Of a DNA stretch of 64,000 nucleotides, positions 9,139 through 19,265 are shown piece after piece. This DNA comes from Strigamia acuminata. Its lineage: Eukaryota > Arthropoda > Chilopoda > Geophilomorpha > Linotaeniidae. Every line of letters starts with the position of its first letter. Positions within the stretch are counted from its first letter, which is position 1. Made by a program: the position numbers and the translations under genes. Under the pieces are notes generated by a model. It made no database searches and was not told the origin of the DNA. It saw only the letters and a program-made list of their open reading frames with translations. The stretch is taken from contig OX442323.1 in assembly GCA_949358305.1 (NCBI GenBank), positions 5,518,001-5,582,000 of the forward strand. The letters are read 5' to 3'.

Positions 9139-10157
9139 TGTTGTGACCCGACTGGACCGGGGTCAACGAAGAGTTTCTCTCGTGACCTCGTTTCGGGTGT
9201 AAGGGGAGCCGCAAGCGCGTCTCCCTTCCCTCAGTGCATTGACATCTAGTCAATGGACAGGCGTCTGCCCTGAGGGAGTGGGGATGGCTCGTCCACCCCA
9301 CCATTGGGTGATTCCGGTCACCTGTCGACCCCGCTTTGTGCAAAGGAATGTGCCTTGCACTGAGCGGGCAGAACCAACACAACCATCAAACGAGAAACAC
9401 ACGTAAACCCGTCGTCCTACAAGATCAGGCCCAAGTAAATATACTGGGATTGACCAAGGACAAAGGACAATTTACCGTGAGTACGTTTGGTCAGTGTCAA
9501 ACTCCGCAGAGTAACCTGCGAGATAAGATTACCACACTATTTTAGCACACCAGCTAGAAATAGTAAAAACCACTCCAGTTTAGCGAGTTGTGCAGACAAA
9601 CGGTCGCACAAGCCTAAACTGCAGTAAAACCACGACGAGCGTTCCCGCCGCTGTGTGACCGCCGGGAGCCAGAAGAGTCCGCCGCTGTGTGATCGCCGGA
9701 CACCACACAAAAACCTAGACAACAGCCCGAAGTAAGCCTTTTAACTAAGCATTCACTCGCGCCCGACCAGCGTGAGCCCGAAGGACCAGCCAGAGACGAG
9801 CCGAGGACGCCATATTGCCACGCCGGCCCAAGACGACACCACGTTGCCACAACGAGGACGCCATCTTGGACACGACCGAGACAACAGACGACCTCGCCGA
9901 TTCCAGCCAGCTTTCATCATACCTTTACCTTTCCATTTCCCTTCACCCATTCCGATTTACCTTTTACCTACCTTTTATATATATATATATATAAGATATA
10001 TCTGTACATTGTCCCACAGAATAAATCTATATTATATTTTACCTTTTATATCTGTGTAATCATTTCTTTGGGTAAACCGCTTGAGCAAAGCGGTAGTGAG
10101 TTAGTCGAATTAAGTAATCAACCCACGAGTTAGCGACGGTTAGAGTTGAGCGCGACA
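9139..10157 (+). repeat. 3' LTR (about 1019 bp)
   Basis: The LTR starts TGTTGTGACC right after the polypurine tract. The end at GCGACA (10157) was chosen because it closes with TGT...ACA termini and lies shortly after the promoter and poly(A) signals; the 5' LTR is needed for proof. U3 holds a short duplication of CCGCCGCTGTGTGA-CGCCGG (about 9648 and 9681) and two GCCAT-A/C-TTG motifs that resemble YY1-type sites. An alternative start at 9142 (TGTGACC) is possible. Confidence 0.75.
9975..10025 (+). promoter_or_regulatory. LTR TATA region and poly(A) signal
   Basis: An extended TATATATA run at about 9975-9994 is followed about 25-45 nt later by AATAAA at 10020-10025. This close pairing of promoter and poly(A) signal marks the U3/R boundary of the LTR; the start of R would lie around 10010. 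Confidence 0.6.
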
Positions 10158-10716
10158 GTTTGTTTTTTATATTAACATTATTTTGAAATTTTTCATATAA
10201 AAAGTTGTGTACGGGAGCTTTTTATTTAACAGGTGGTTAATTTTTTGTCACTAGGTGGAATGTGTGTTTTGAGTGAATTTTTGTTCTATAATGCGAGATA
10301 ACGTGCAGAAAAGGTGCGAATCGAATTTGTCTATGGCGCATCTCATGAAGTGCAATAAGATTTAATTAGTTTTCTATAGCGTGTTTTTTTTTAAATAGAA
10401 GAATTGGTTTATCGTAAGTAGTTTCTGTCAAACTATCGACTGTGTTTTATATCTTAATTCTACATTTTATAGCGCATTACTTAATACAAATGGCGTGCGC
10501 ATGTTTAATCTGTTGCTTTCATTTTAGTTTTGATTTTTTCTCTCATTTTTATATGGTTTATTAATTTAAGTTTAATTGTTTTTTTCTGTTTTTTAGGTTT
10601 AACCATAGACGTCTAGTGGCAATCCAGACAGTGGATTCAACACTGAAGAATTTTTGCTTAAATTTATTTTGTAATTTTATTCATATTTTTAAGTGCAATG
10701 AAATTTATTTGCTGTC

Positions 10717-10770
10717 TTTTATAGTTTCTTTATGTTGTTTAAATAAAACTACATAAAGAAAACTATAAAA
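10717..10770. repeat. Near-perfect hairpin, arms about 20 nt
   Basis: The left arm TTTTATAGTTTCTTTATGT (10717-10735) is complementary to 10751-10770 with a single bulged base. The loop is 15 nt. The stretch 10158-10980 around it is AT-rich and holds no gene I can support. The hairpin may be a small foldback insertion or the end of an unidentified element. Confidence 0.6.
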
Positions 10771-10987
10771 TGATACTTTTAATTAAAATTCTTTTGGTAT
10801 TTTATTTACTTACTTTACAACAAACAAATAAAAATGGGGAATCTGTATATTCATCCACCATCCCTCTTTTCGCATCTAATAACATTTCTAGTTGTAAGAA
10901 TTGCCACGACGCGGTGCGCCCACGCGCGCATGCTCGTTACGCTTTCACTGGCAAAAATTTGGCGCCCGTTTGATTTTTTGGAACCGA

Positions 10988-11047
10988 ATGGTACCTGCCA
11001 CTGTGAAGATTGATGACGAGATGTCGGCTGAAATTATTGGTCAACGT
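10988..11047 (+). CDS. Candidate first coding exon (20 codons), gene unknown
   Basis: A CpG-rich leader (about 10905-10985, with GCGCGCATGC) runs into an ATG that opens 20 codons (MVPATVKIDDEMSAEIIGQR) ended by CGT|GTAAGTAA, a strong donor in phase 0. This is how a housekeeping-type first exon looks. I could not find a convincing second exon on this strand before the satellite block, so it may be an orphaned first exon, a remnant or chance. Confidence 0.35.
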
Positions 11048-11935
11048 GTAAGTAATATTGTTTTACTCATTCAGCTATAGTTTAAGAACAAAAAAAACCA
11101 CGTAAAGTATTTATCGAGCGATGTTTGTGTTATCTCTCACGTGACTAGTTAGTTAGGGTTAAAGTTGTGTGCTTAGCTTCGCCAAATCATCACCAGTGGT
11201 GTGATTACGGAAACCAGGCGAGTTTTAGTGTAGACCCGTTATTAGAAACTTATTCAGTAATATTAATGATACACCACAAAAGATGTACAAAACAATAAAA
11301 CAACATTTTAGTTTTTTATGTTGAAGTGTTATTTATTGAAATCGATAAACGTTTAGAAGAAAACCAAAGGGCTCACGAAAGCATCATTTTCCATTACAAC
11401 AACATTAAATCCGAATAGACGGTCTTAGTAAAGTTTAACAAGCTTTCTGTGCACTTACCGGAAATGTTACGTTGACTTGATTTTATTATCTGAAACAATC
11501 TTGCTTCATAAATTATTCTTTTTTCTATGATGGAAGACTATACTCAAATACCCAACCAAATGGAAATCAATTACAGGATTTGATAAAATAAATGAAATTA
11601 ATAATTCTTATTTTCAAATTAAACTTGAAATAGGACATTGACAGACAGGGGCTGCAGTAGCAAACTCCTTTTCTTACTTTGACGAGAATCTGCGGCTGAT
11701 GGTAGTCATGTGTTCGGATTTGGGCGATTCAATGGGGCATTGTGCCGTAGAAACTCGTTGACTTCGCCCGTTGGTCATATACGAGAGAAGCCACACTAAA
11801 CACACAAAAAAATTAATTAAAATTAAAATATTATTCGTTAATAATGTAACGTCTAACCAATCGAAATCGTAATCGTGATCGTTCTCAGATTGCTGGCTCT
11901 GTTCTGCTGGACTTGTTACAGATTGTATTTGCACA
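11048..11935. other. No supported gene
   Basis: This AT-rich stretch lies between two opposed candidate exons. An 86-codon minus-strand frame at 11674-11934 encodes one hydrophobic segment and many Ser/Gln residues, but has no ATG and no clear splice sites, so I do not call it. Confidence 0.4.
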
Positions 11936-12138
11936 TTATGCTCCAGGTATATTGCACATGGTCGGGTTGTTTAGAGGAACATGAGGAAACTGTTGAAACT
12001 GTGGATTCGCTTCAACCATTCTACGCAACGGTATATTCTGCTGGTGATAGATTGTTGATAGATATCCTGCTTGATCTCCTGTGTTCCGTTGCAACAACAT
12101 TCCAGTTAAAAGCGGGCCCCTTTGTTGTGTAGTGACAG
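11936..12138 (-). CDS. Candidate terminal coding exon, product unknown
   Basis: On the minus strand a long (CT)n-type pyrimidine tract ends in CAG at 12139, followed by 67 codons to a TAA at 11936-11938. The peptide is Gln/Asn/Pro-rich, for example NPQFQQFPHVPLNNPTM near its end, and reads like the C-terminus of a real protein. The pyrimidine tract is itself a hexanucleotide repeat (plus strand GAGAGT, 12139-12173). No upstream exon could be tied to it. Confidence 0.3.
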
Positions 12139-12139
12139 C

Positions 12140-12173
<34 letters not shown>
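12139..12173. repeat. (GAGAGT)n microsatellite
   Basis: Five to six copies of GAGAGT/GAGTGA. On the minus strand they form the pyrimidine tract before the candidate exon at 11936-12138. Confidence 0.8.
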
Positions 12174-12174
<1 letters not shown>

Positions 12175-12317
12175 TGGTTGTTGAACCGCCGGAGGATCGC
12201 GTTATTTGTTTTCTGTTTATCCCACATGGATATAGAACGTGGCATATGTCATTAAATATTTTTTTAAAGGCGATAAATAGAAAGGCTGAAACTATGAAGA
12301 GAAATGGATATTGACCA

Positions 12318-12376
12318 TGGTGGCTGCGTGGTTAGGGTGAGCGATTACTGAATTGTGTGAATGGGTTCGAATCCAC
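12318..12376 (+). repeat. tRNA-like repeat 1 (A box and B box)
   Basis: TGGCTGCGTGGTTAGG (A-box-like) is followed 27 nt later by GGTTCGAATCC (a perfect B box) at 12364-12374. The spacing and poor cloverleaf pairing suggest a tRNA-derived SINE head or pseudo-tRNA, not a working tRNA gene. Confidence 0.55.
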
Positions 12377-12457
12377 GATTGGTTTTACGTTTTATTATTA
12401 ATTTTTTTCAGTCTAAAAAAGAATAATCAAAGTTTGTAATCATCAATGATTGCTGTT

Positions 12458-12520
12458 CTGCGTAGCTGTGTGGTTAGAGTGCGTGGTTCGAGTGATTTGG
12501 GTACCGGTTCAAATCCCCGA
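12458..12520 (+). repeat. tRNA-like repeat 2
   Basis: TAGCTGTGTGGTTAGAG at 12463-12479 and GGTTCAAATCC at 12506-12516 have the form of internal Pol III A and B boxes. The body differs from repeat 1, so these are relatives and not a recent tandem duplication. Confidence 0.5.
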
Positions 12521-12611
12521 GTAGTTTTGCTTTTTAAAATTTATTTTTTCAGGTTTAAAAATGCAAATGTCAACTTTATAAAGCTCAAACTAACCGCCTC
12601 TGCTAAAAAGC

Positions 12612-12685
12612 ACCGGTGGGAGCCGGTGGGAGGATACCCATTGCGCCGGCATTGCCGGGCGCGTCGCGGGTTCGCCTCCCCGAGT
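12612..12685 (+). repeat. tRNA-like repeat 3 (GC-rich)
   Basis: A GC-rich copy with GGGTTCGCCTCCCC (12668-12681) in B-box position, preceded by GGTGGGAG-type sequence. The A box is weak. Confidence 0.4.
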
Positions 12686-12756
12686 CGCTCTCCACGTTGG
12701 TCAACTTTTTTTTCAGTGGTTTTTTTTTTATTTTGCGAAATTGGGAAAAAAGAGGT

Positions 12757-12920
12757 CTTTTCCTTGGGTTTTTCTATCTATCTTGGGTTTTTCTATCTAT
12801 CTTGGGTTTTTCTATCTATCTTGGGTTTTTCTTTCTAACTTGGGTTTTTCTTTCTATCTTGGGTTTTTCTAGTTTTCTTTCCATGGTTTTTTTGAAGTTT
12901 TTATCTTGGGTTTTTAGTAT
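12757..12920. repeat. Minisatellite, about 20-bp unit TTGGGTTTTTCTATCTATC
   Basis: About seven tandem copies of a TTGGGTTTTTCTNTCTA unit, decaying at the 3' side. The period keeps a frame open in places, giving low-complexity translations that are not genes. Confidence 0.85.
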
Positions 12921-12924
12921 TTTT

Positions 12925-13190
12925 GAGGTTTTTTCTAGTCTAGTATTTTAGTGTTTTTGAGGTTTTTCTAGTCTAGTATTTTAGTGTTTTTGAGGTTTTT
13001 CTAGTCTAGTGTTTTTGAGGTTTTTTCTAGTCTAGTCTTTTAGTGGTTTTTGAGGTTTTTCTAGTCTAGTCTTTTAGTGGTTTTTGAGGTTTTTCTAGTC
13101 TAGTCTTTTAGTGTTTTTGAGGTTTTTCTAGTCTAGTCTTTTAGTGTTTTTGAGGTTTTTCTAGTCTACCGTAGTCTTTTAGTCTTCTGT
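12925..13190. repeat. Minisatellite, about 31-bp unit with GTTTTTGAGGTTTTTCTAG
   Basis: Eight or so copies of a unit reading approximately AGTGTTTTTGAGGTTTTTC plus TAGTCTAGTCTTTT. Copies vary by insertion of a G or T and by loss of the TAGTCT part. It abuts the preceding minisatellite and shares its GGTTTTTC core, so one may have arisen from the other. Confidence 0.85.
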
Positions 13191-13254
13191 TACATGTTTA
13201 TTCGCATTTAATCTATAAGTATAAGTTTTAAGAAAATTATGGCATAACAGCTAT

Positions 13255-13330
13255 TGTAGCTGTGTGGTATCTTCTTCACGTGTTGTGGCGGTGGCTTTGG
13301 ACTCCAAACTCGTTGGTTCGAATCCCCGAT
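13255..13330 (+). repeat. tRNA-like repeat 4
   Basis: TAGCTGTGTGGTATC near 13257 and GGTTCGAATCC at 13315-13325. This is the last plus-oriented copy before orientation flips. Confidence 0.5.
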
Positions 13331-13389
13331 GGAATCTATTCTTAATTTTAATTTTAATTTTTTTTTAAATTTTAAATTTTTTTTTTATA

Positions 13390-14000
13390 AATCCTCAAGA
13401 TTGGTCTGGATTCGAACCCGAACACATGTCGGTCATTAAGTTTTAAAATACTAGACATCTAACCTCGAAGCTACTGCTTCTTGAGGTTACACTTATGTCT
13501 AATTGCCTTCTTATAGAGTTAAGAGAGAAAATTAGTAGAAAATAATAACACAAATTAGAACTGAATAAAATCAACAGAATTTTTTCTTACTTATGTTTAT
13601 CCATCTCTGGATTTGAACACGGACACATGTTCTTTATTTATCTTAAATATCACGTCTTCAATACCAGCCACCATACCTCGGAGCCACCACTCCTTCTTAT
13701 CCATCTACTGCTTAAATTCTCTTACTTACAGATTGCGCACTGACGTAATTGATTGAAAATTAAGAGATAAAAAATGTTTAAAAATAATTTTCTTTGTCAT
13801 CTGAATTGGTCTGGATTCTTGCTCTGGATTCGAACTTTGAATGCTCGTGTCCACTCAAGATAATACTGGAAACGCATGGCAAGAGCCACCGCTCCTCACT
13901 CTACCTCTTTCCTTAACTCCTGTACTTTAGCAAGGAAAGAAAACTAAAAAGAAAAGAAAAATTCTAAACATCAACTCAGGATTTGAATACGCTATACATC
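13390..14000 (-). repeat. Four tRNA-like repeats in inverted orientation
   Basis: GGATTCGAACC or near variants, the complement of a B box, occur at 13408-13418, 13609-13618, 13826-13835 and 13979-13988. The first three are followed at A-box distance by complements of A-box-like sequence (for example CCTCGAAGCTACTGCTTC near 13463). Between them lie AT-rich spacers of about 120-150 nt. With the four plus-oriented copies they form two opposed blocks. Confidence 0.5.
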
Positions 14001-14040
14001 TAACTCCGAAAGCCAAAGCTAAACCCAATGAACAACGAGC

Positions 14041-15467
14041 CCCACAACTCAATTATCACATCCTTGAGCATTTACATGTCGACCCATGCCTGCATCTATG
14101 AAATATTAAAAACACGAATCAAATTTCAATTTTTACATGAAATAATAACGATTTTAGAACGATAATAATAAATAATAATTTATTAACTCACTAATAATGT
14201 CGAGTGGGCAAAGTGTCATGAGCGGAAAGATGTCAATTTCGTTTTTTTAACATATCTCTGCCACTGTAACAGATAGGCATAGGAATGTGATGTTTAATCA
14301 CTTTTTTAGCTCATTTCCGATCGATTGAGCTCATTTCTGGCACTTTTTCAATTTTGGACCGATTTTGGCCATTTCTCCATAGGTTGTTAGCCTTTGGGTT
14401 TTTGGCAAAATTGGCCACAATTGAAAAAGTGCCAAATATGAGCTCAATCGATCAGAAATGAGCTAAAAAAAACGATTAAACATCACATGCATATGCCTAA
14501 CTCCTACAGTTGTTGAGATATCTTCAATAAACCAAGTTTTCCGACAACTTTGTCTCTTGAAAAATTCCGTTTTTTTACCATAACTCTGCGACCGTAACAG
14601 GTAGGCATATGCATGTGATGTTTAATCGCTTTTATAACTCATTTCCAATCGACTGAGCTCATTTCTGGCACTTTTTCAATTTTGGACCGATTTTGGCCAT
14701 TTCTCCATAGGTTAGCCTTTGGGTTTTTGCCAAAATTTGCAAAAATTGAAAAAGTTTCATAAATAAGCTTAATCGATCAGAAATGAGCTAGAAAAGCGAT
14801 TAAACATCACATGCATATGCCTATCTGTTATGGTTGCAGAGATATGGTCGGAAAACGGAATTTTTCAAGAGAAAAAGTGGTCGGAGCGGAATACTTGGTT
14901 TATTGCAGATATCTCAACAACTGTAGGAGTTAGGCGTATGCATGTGATGTTTAATCGCTTTTCTAGCTGATTTCAGATCGATTGAGCACATTTCTGGGAT
15001 TTTTTCAATTTTTGACCGATTTTGGTCATTTCTCCATAGGTTAGCCTTTGGGTTTTTGCCAAAATTTGCAAAAATTGAAAAAGTTTCAGAAATGAGCTCA
15101 ATCGATCAAAAATGGACTAAAAAATCCATCAATTATCACATGCATGTGCTTAACTCCTACATTTAAACACAAGATGATTAGATTACATGGAATTTATCGT
15201 TTTCAAATGTTGAATTCGTATACTTGATTTGTAATGCGCGTATTCTTTGCCACTTTTTGTGAAACAAAATACCCAATTCGGCCACAGTGATCCGCATTTG
15301 CCTCGAATGATTATTAGTGAATTAATAAATTATTATTTATCATTATCGTTCTAAAATCGTTATTATTTCATGTAAAAATTGAAATTTGACTCGTGTTTTT
15401 AATATTTCCATAGATTCAGTCATGGGTCGACATGTAAATGCTCAAGAATGCGATAATTCAGTTGAGG
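14041..15467. mobile_element. Foldback element with 155-bp terminal inverted repeats
   Basis: The left arm 14041-14199 and right arm 15310-15467 are inverted copies of each other, about 155 bp, with only scattered mismatches. The shared core includes GAGCATTTACATGTCGACCC. Between them lie three modules of roughly 270-300 bp (about 14236-14530, 14565-14835, 14890-15165). Each module is itself an imperfect palindrome around CCATAGGTT...GCCTTTGGG, flanked by GCTCATTTC...GATCGATTGAGCTC and ATGTGATGTTTAATCG. No transposase is present. Foldback-class or other non-autonomous DNA transposons have this architecture. I did not find a clean target-site duplication. Confidence 0.75.
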
Positions 15468-16152
15468 TAAAAGCGACTGACAAGGGAATGGTACAAAAAT
15501 CATGGAAACGCTTATTTAGATTTCTGACACGTTATCAATTATCATTGTCGGTTTGGTTGAAAACTACGGAAATGAAACGAGCAGTTTTCGTCTGGAGCGC
15601 CAATTTATACCGTTTATAAAACACTTGTTATTTATACGGTTTAATGACGCAGATTAATTTAATGAAAAAAAGCTTGTCAACAAACCAGTTGACGGTTGGA
15701 GGAAATTGTAGTCCCTTGACAAAATAGCGTAGGAATAAAAGAACGAGTAAATAAGTTAGGCGATTGATCTAACACTTTTACGCTCCTCACTTGGACATAC
15801 GGTTTCAAATCCAACCACAATTGGTATACAATTAACCTACATCTCGTAAGGCCAAAGGTACAAGCGGCCATCAATCCAAAGAATACTAGAAAAAATTAAC
15901 GAGATAAAATGTTCCAATCAATGCTCTGCAGGTAAGATCAACTTAATAAGTTAATTCATCCAAGTTGTGAAAGCTAAGCTGAAAGCTTCTCTTACCTTTT
16001 TCCAGTTTCTGTTCATAAAATTGCATTGTCCCCCAACTCAAACTGAATTAGCTCTATCAGCAAGTGCAAGAGGAATTGGGAATGAAAATGAAATGATGAG
16101 TTGTCGAAGGTGACAATAAACTCGTTTTATAATGTGCTACCTATTGATTAAA

Positions 16153-16183
<31 letters not shown>

Positions 16184-16603
16184 TTATTTTTATTTTTGAC
16201 GAAAAAGAAAGTTTTTGAACTCTTGAGTGTTAACATATGCCATACTCGGAAAATAATACTCTTTTAAGAAGTGAATGACAAATAAAGTAGTAACTCTTCA
16301 TTGAACTTTATTGAAATTTGGCAAACTGTAGCATTTGTACAAATTTCTATTTACATAATGTAATGACGACAGTACCTAAAGCTCAAATAATGAGTGTTTT
16401 CCGACCCCATTCGTTGGAATAAATACGATAGAAAAGGCACCATTATGTTATTTCTTAAAGAAAATAGCAACGTATGACCAACGAAAAAATAAAACATTTC
16501 GTGTACGAATCCGGGAAAACTGGATAATATTAACTTAGTAAAGTGAATAAACACAAAAGAGTATACATTTTGTAATGAACTTCCTATGAAATATTAAAAA
16601 CTT
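15468..16603. other. No gene seen; (TTTA)n at about 16151-16190
   Basis: AT-rich unique sequence without long open frames of coding character. A TTTA tetranucleotide run lies near 16151-16190. A GGTTTCAAATCCAACC stretch near 15801 faintly resembles a B box but lacks a partner A box. Confidence 0.6.
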
Positions 16604-17037
16604 TTAACCCTCGCAGCCCCAACCTAAAAAAAATCCCTTACTCACCCAACCCGGGTCATTTTTGACCCCAAGCCGAAATTTTTTTTCCAAAAATGAGTGA
16701 AAATGATTTTATTCTTTGAGTATTTCATGTTTATGAAGAAATTTCAGCAATTCGATATTTGTCAAAAGAGAGCGACAAAAATAATTGACATTGCATTCAA
16801 AAGTAGTGAGTAAACAAAGGAATTTTGTGAAAATTTTTTTTTGCGATTTTTAAATCTATTATTTTTTTAAATCGATTATTTTTTTGTGTTTATTATTCTA
16901 TCGTATTTATTGTTTGTTATGATGTTAAATGAAAATACATGAAATTTCAGAATGAAAATCTCAATAGTTTTTGAGAAAAAAAATAAAAACACTTTTGGAG
17001 GTCAAAATTGACCCTAGGTTGGGGTGGGGAGGGTTAA
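16604..17037. mobile_element. piggyBac-like MITE, 434 bp, TTAA-flanked
   Basis: Both ends carry the target TTAA (16604-16607 and 17034-17037) followed by terminal inverted repeats CCCTCGCAGCCCCAACCT and, read inward from the right end, CCCTCCCCACCCCAACCT. Inside each end is GGGTCA-TTTTTGACCC-type sequence, another short inverted repeat. TTAA insertion and CCC-starting ends are the hallmark of piggyBac-family elements. The interior is AT-rich and codes for nothing. Confidence 0.8.
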
Positions 17038-19258
17038 CAACTTTCCATTTATCTTTTCGAACAGTGAGCACAAAATTGATGAAACCAAACTGGAGCTTTT
17101 TCCTACTGCAATTTGATGCTGCAAGCACGAAAAGAGAATCGTTGGTTGGCCATTCACAGCTTCATCTACAATTCAATCACAATGATTAGTCAGTTAATAA
17201 TTACCGTTAAAAACATTTTTACAGGAATAAAAATCGAACCTAACACTCACTCCGTTGCGTATCCAAACTCTACCATTTTGAACGAGCGGATGACCACGCG
17301 ACGGATCACGTTTCTTGAAAGCCATGACGCAGTGAGCCATCGTGTAACCATCCGCTTCGTTGTTGCATTGTGGGAAGGCGTCACTAATGGCCGCTGATGT
17401 TTGAATACGTCACGGCGGCCGCTCGTTTACATTTTTCAGAGGTTTGTATTTTAATTTTATAAAAATGTTTTAAAAAATCATAGCGTTATTATCAGTATTA
17501 TAGTTATTGTTTGCTGGAAATTTTAGCTGGTAGTTTTAGATGGATTTTCGAATTCGAATCCGTCAAATTCCAAAGCTGGAACTACTTTTTCTTTTGTTTT
17601 GGACTCCGAACCAAAGTTTAACATGTTTTTAATGTAGTTTAAACTTCCGACACGAAATAAAAAGTATAAAAAGTTAACGGAGTTGTAAATACCTATTTGC
17701 AGGTTCTACGACCTAATGGAGTGACGTCACCTAACAGGCCACACAAAAATAGAAGCGAAAACGGAAAAGACCAACATCAGTCCAGTTCAATCCACCACCG
17801 TGAATGAGAATTTCTACTAGAAAAGTCAGCGCAATGAGTTTTAACAGCGAAAATACAGCATTATGGGAAGGATTTTATACGATTTGAAAAGTTTGAAAAG
17901 TTTATTGATTTTCTAAATTAAATATTATTGTTTATGATTATGAAATAATTCGAAGCCAGTTGCATGTCGTTGTTTGTGCGTGCACAGTACGACGGTGGAC
18001 ATCAATAAACCTACAAAGTGAAATTGTGTAAAGTCTCCTCATCAGTCCATCACGAAGGTGATGTTGCGGAGAAGCCCATCACCACTTACTGCTCACCATC
18101 ATCCAAAGAAGATTCAGTGTGCTCAGGAAATGTTATTTTATTATTATTTAAACTCAATAATGTCGAGTTGGGAAATAGTTTTAAACTCACCAATCAGGTG
18201 AGAACTAGTAATTTCGAGAAAAGCAATTACAGTTAATTGCGTTTATATAAGATTTGAGCTATTTAGAAATAGACTGCAGAAAAAACACGTTCTCTTGTAG
18301 TGATATTGTACGTAAATAGGATTTAATTGTGAAACGATTATGAAATGGTATACAAACAAACAGAATGAGGAACGGTTAAAAGATGAAAAGAGCATTGTGC
18401 CATCTGCACAATGCTTGCTCAAGCACTAGTGGCTGGCCAGAATAACAAAACATTAGATTAAACATGTATTCCTAACTTGCAATCAAGTATTGTCCTGTTG
18501 TTAGTTCTTTATCTTCCAACTTGAAAGGAATGGTTTGTTGAGAGGTGTGAATTAGCAATAACTTGTAAGCAATTGTGCTTCTTCTCATGGCATAATCTTC
18601 TACCGAGTGAATGTGCAAAAGGAATGACACGCGAGGTAAGTTTTCTTTAATCACTGGGTTATGATTATGAGTCAACAACAATTTGGAATTTTCATTGTAT
18701 AGTGTGTTGTATTGGTTGTAATTGTAATGTACCAAGTAGCTGTAGAATTATTTAAAATTTAAATGTTTTATCCCATCGGGTATGTTTTAACTTTAACGTG
18801 AACATAAAAAAAACCTTTATATTAACGGTCTAGTGTGTATAGATTTCTACTTTGGTATTGTTTGTTTAGGTTGGTGTGGATTATTCATATCATGTCACAG
18901 CTAATTATTCTTTATCTTTTGTATACTTGATATGGTTAAGTAATTCTAATCCTAAAGATCTAATGCCTTTTTTCTTGAATACGCTTGTGCCATCATTATG
19001 TCTCTGCATTTCCTGTCCCTGTCAATGTATTTAGCACCTTTGAATTTCTTTGTTTCTTCTTACTGTCGATATCGTTGTTTTCACCTGTTCTTTGTCACTG
19101 TTGTTTCTCATTAGGTTTCTTTCTGTTCCTTCTCAACGCAGCCATGAAGTATTTGTTCTTTTGTTTGTCTGTGTGTGTTGTACGAACAGGTATCATTTTT
19201 TAACTAGTGAATGTTCTGTAGTCAAGAGGTATTTTAATGTGATTAGTTGCTGCAATTA
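17038..19258. other. No firm gene; weak promoter-like and exon-like patches
   Basis: Two patches are GC-richer than their surroundings: 17270-17440 (with TACGTCAC) and 17700-17760, which contains a perfect CRE palindrome TGACGTCA at 17722-17729. A plus-strand stretch at about 18018-18130 reads as a polar peptide (SSSVHHEGDVAEKPITTYCS) with coding-like composition. A minus-strand 87-codon frame at 18472-18735 also looks protein-like (for example LLHIHSVEDYAMRRSTIAYK). Neither has clear splice sites or a family I know, so I leave them uncalled. Confidence 0.4.
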
Positions 19259-19265
19259 AAATTAT

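Larger units (their letters stand above)
1..10157 (+). mobile_element. Ty3/Gypsy-type LTR retrotransposon, 5' end outside window
   Basis: The order of parts is gag (partial), pol with protease-RT-RNase H-integrase, a spacer, a long third ORF, a polypurine tract and a 3' LTR. Integrase downstream of RNase H is the Ty3/Gypsy order. All visible ORFs are open over their full length, so the copy looks young and possibly active. The 5' LTR, primer-binding site and gag start are not in the window, so LTR identity and target-site duplication cannot be judged. The third ORF does not look like an envelope: I see no signal peptide or membrane anchor. The family is not one I can name. Confidence 0.93.

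Noticed and set aside
12318..12520. Functional tRNA genes
   Set aside because: A and B boxes are present, but acceptor and anticodon stems do not pair convincingly and T-runs are misplaced; pseudo-tRNA or SINE heads are likelier.
12700..13200. Possible CRISPR-like repeat array
   Set aside because: The repeats are head-to-tail without unique spacers and the DNA is eukaryotic; it is a minisatellite.
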